DNA of 45,809 bases, from positions 1-45,809 of the forward strand of contig NZ_JAHCKK010000030.1 in assembly GCF_026125825.1 (NCBI RefSeq), written 5' to 3'. The notes beneath the pieces were generated by a model, which saw nothing but the letters and a program-made list of their open reading frames with translations, did not search any database and was not told where the DNA came from. This stretch comes from Hydrogenophaga sp. Lineage in GTDB: Bacteria; Pseudomonadota; Gammaproteobacteria; Burkholderiales; Burkholderiaceae_C. The translations under genes were made by a program, and so were the position numbers. This document shows, in pieces, positions 44,731-45,809 of this stretch (positions are counted from its first letter, which is position 1; every line of letters begins with the position of its first letter).

Positions 44731-45809
44731 CGTGCGGCGCTCCGTGGCGCCCGCCCCCCGATTGCCCGAGCACGAGAAGCTGGGCCGGCTGGTGGCGCGC
44801 AGCCTGGGCCTGGACGCATCGGCGTTGCAGGTGGGCCTGAACCCGGCCCTGCTGGCCGACCTGCCAGAGGTCATCGCGCTGCGCCGCGAGCACCTCAACG
44901 GCAGCTGGGACGACGAGACCTATCTGCGCTGGCGCTACCGGCTCGGGCGCGCCAGCGGCGGTTTTGGCGACCTGTGGTGCCTGCGCGCCAAGGGCCGTCT
45001 GCTGGCCATCATCGGCACAGAGGAACTGCACATCGAGCACGATGGCCAGAGGCTCGCAGGCGCGCAGGTGATGGACCTGCTGGTGCGGCCCGAGACGCAG
45101 GAGTCGGGCCTGGGCATCTGGCTCAACCAGGCCATGCTCGCGCGGTACGACTTCACGCTTGCGGTGGGCGCCAACCAGAATTCGGCCGGCATCGTGCGCC
45201 GCATGTTCGAGCCGCTGCCTTCGCGCCTGACCTTCACCCACCCGCTGGACCTGGCGCCCTTCGTGCGCCGCCGCTGGCCCGCGGTGGCCGGCCTGCCCCT
45301 GGTCATGCGCATGGCCAACGGCGGCCTGGCCCTGCGCCGGCTCGCGCTGCGCCGCCACCGGCCGCGCGGCCTCACGCTGGAGGGCGCCACCCGCCTCGAT
45401 CCGGCGCTGGTGGTGCCCGGTGCCCGCGATCCCGACAGCGTGCACCTGCGGCGCGACAGCGCCTACCTGCAGCAGCGGCTGCTGGGCAACCCGCGGCGCC
45501 CGCTGGTGATGCGCGTGGCGCGCCAGGAGGGCAAGGTGGTGGGCCTGATTGCCTGGGCGATGGAGACCGACGACAAGGGCCGGCCCGAGCTGCACGTGAT
45601 CGACTGGCACCATGACAGCGACGCCACCCTCATCGGCCTGCTGCACGACGCGGTGCGCGAAGCCGCCGCCCGGCGCTGCAGCTGCGTGCGGCTGAACCTC
45701 CAGGACAGCGCCACGCAGCGCGTGGCCGCGCGCGCGGGCTTCCTGCCCTCGCGCGACGACGAAGGCCGCCTGTGCGGCGTGCCAACGCAAGACCCAGCCG
45801 TGGCCAGGC
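44717..45809 (+). CDS. GNAT-like acyltransferase, 3' end outside window
   Basis: An uninterrupted frame of 364 codons runs from GTG at 44717, inside the end of the ACP gene, to the right edge. It has two GNAT-like halves: about 50-180 with QVMDLLVRPETQESGLGIWL and AVGANQNSAGIVRRMFEPLP, and about 270-355 with VMRVARQEGKVVGLIAWAM and VRLNLQDSATQRVAARAGF. The R-x-x-x-x-S-G-L-G segment resembles an acyl-CoA/ACP-binding loop. Overlap with the ACP gene implies coupled translation, and that the transferred acyl chain may come from this ACP. The acceptor (amino sugar, amine or peptide) is unknown. The first 40 residues are poorly conserved, so the start is uncertain. Confidence 0.75.
   Translation, partial: MKTPDVRRSVAPAPRLPEHEKLGRLVARSLGLDASALQVGLNPALLADLPEVIALRREHLNGSWDDETYLRWRYRLGRASGGFGDLWCLRAKGRLLAIIGTEELHIEHDGQRLAGAQVMDLLVRPETQESGLGIWLNQAMLARYDFTLAVGANQNSAGIVRRMFEPLPSRLTFTHPLDLAPFVRRRWPAVAGLPLVMRMANGGLALRRLALRRHRPRGLTLEGATRLDPALVVPGARDPDSVHLRRDSAYLQQRLLGNPRRPLVMRVARQEGKVVGLIAWAMETDDKGRPELHVIDWHHDSDATLIGLLHDAVREAAARRCSCVRLNLQDSATQRVAARAGFLPSRDDEGRLCGVPTQDPAVAR

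Overview
The window is about 45.8 kb of GC-rich bacterial chromosome (roughly two thirds G+C by eye) with tightly packed genes and many 4-base ATGA/GTGA start-stop overlaps. Gene content points to an aerobic betaproteobacterium of the order Burkholderiales, probably Comamonadaceae (for example a Hydrogenophaga-like genus). The indicators are a GbsR-type regulator ahead of a short-Q-loop cytochrome bd operon, BMP-type nucleoside ABC genes next to xanthine dehydrogenase, a TRAP sugar-acid type operon, and a TPP-riboswitch-controlled thiC. The genus is inference; no rRNA or tRNA gene is present to fix it.

Layout. 1-6450: housekeeping genes (SapC-like fragment, CNNM/CBS membrane protein with an apparent internal deletion, ApaH, RhlE-type helicase, YpfJ-type zinc peptidase, fatty acid desaturase, dCTP deaminase). 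6506-9628: two overlapping palindromes, a GbsR/MarR regulator and cydAB. 9665-10433: remnant of a receiver-Hpt signalling protein. 10485-24856: a purine uptake and degradation block, with guanine deaminase, two BMP substrate-binding proteins, adenine/adenosine deaminase, a Rieske oxygenase, two permeases, a double ABC ATPase and a LysR regulator on the minus strand, and xdhA-xdhB divergent on the plus strand. Together these can import purine nucleosides or bases and convert adenine and guanine through hypoxanthine and xanthine to urate.

24853-26734 is a foreign-looking insertion: an unrecognised 472-residue membrane protein with lower-GC sequence, plus an IS3-family transposase fragment. 26731-29588: a DUF72 protein, an orphan catalase C-terminal domain, a substrate-binding domain without signal peptide, and a minimal MscS channel. 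29596-35841: a six-gene TRAP transporter and sugar-acid catabolism operon with a divergent GntR regulator and a clear operator. 35902-40627: a small unknown protein, Tag glycosylase, a metallo-beta-lactamase-fold hydrolase, a membrane spermidine-synthase-like protein and a glycine-zipper protein.

40728-42814: TPP riboswitch and thiC, with a hairpin that would bury the thiC ribosome binding site. 42824-43279: a DUF1653 fusion. 43307-45809: promoter and first genes (ketoacyl synthase III, acyl carrier protein, GNAT-like acyltransferase) of an acyl-transfer pathway that runs off the window. This cluster, the Rieske gene inside the purine block, and the orphan membrane protein beside the IS remnant are the best candidates for undescribed biology. 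The only gene-poor stretch over 300 bases is 26272-26730, which holds the IS3 remnant and otherwise nothing recognisable.
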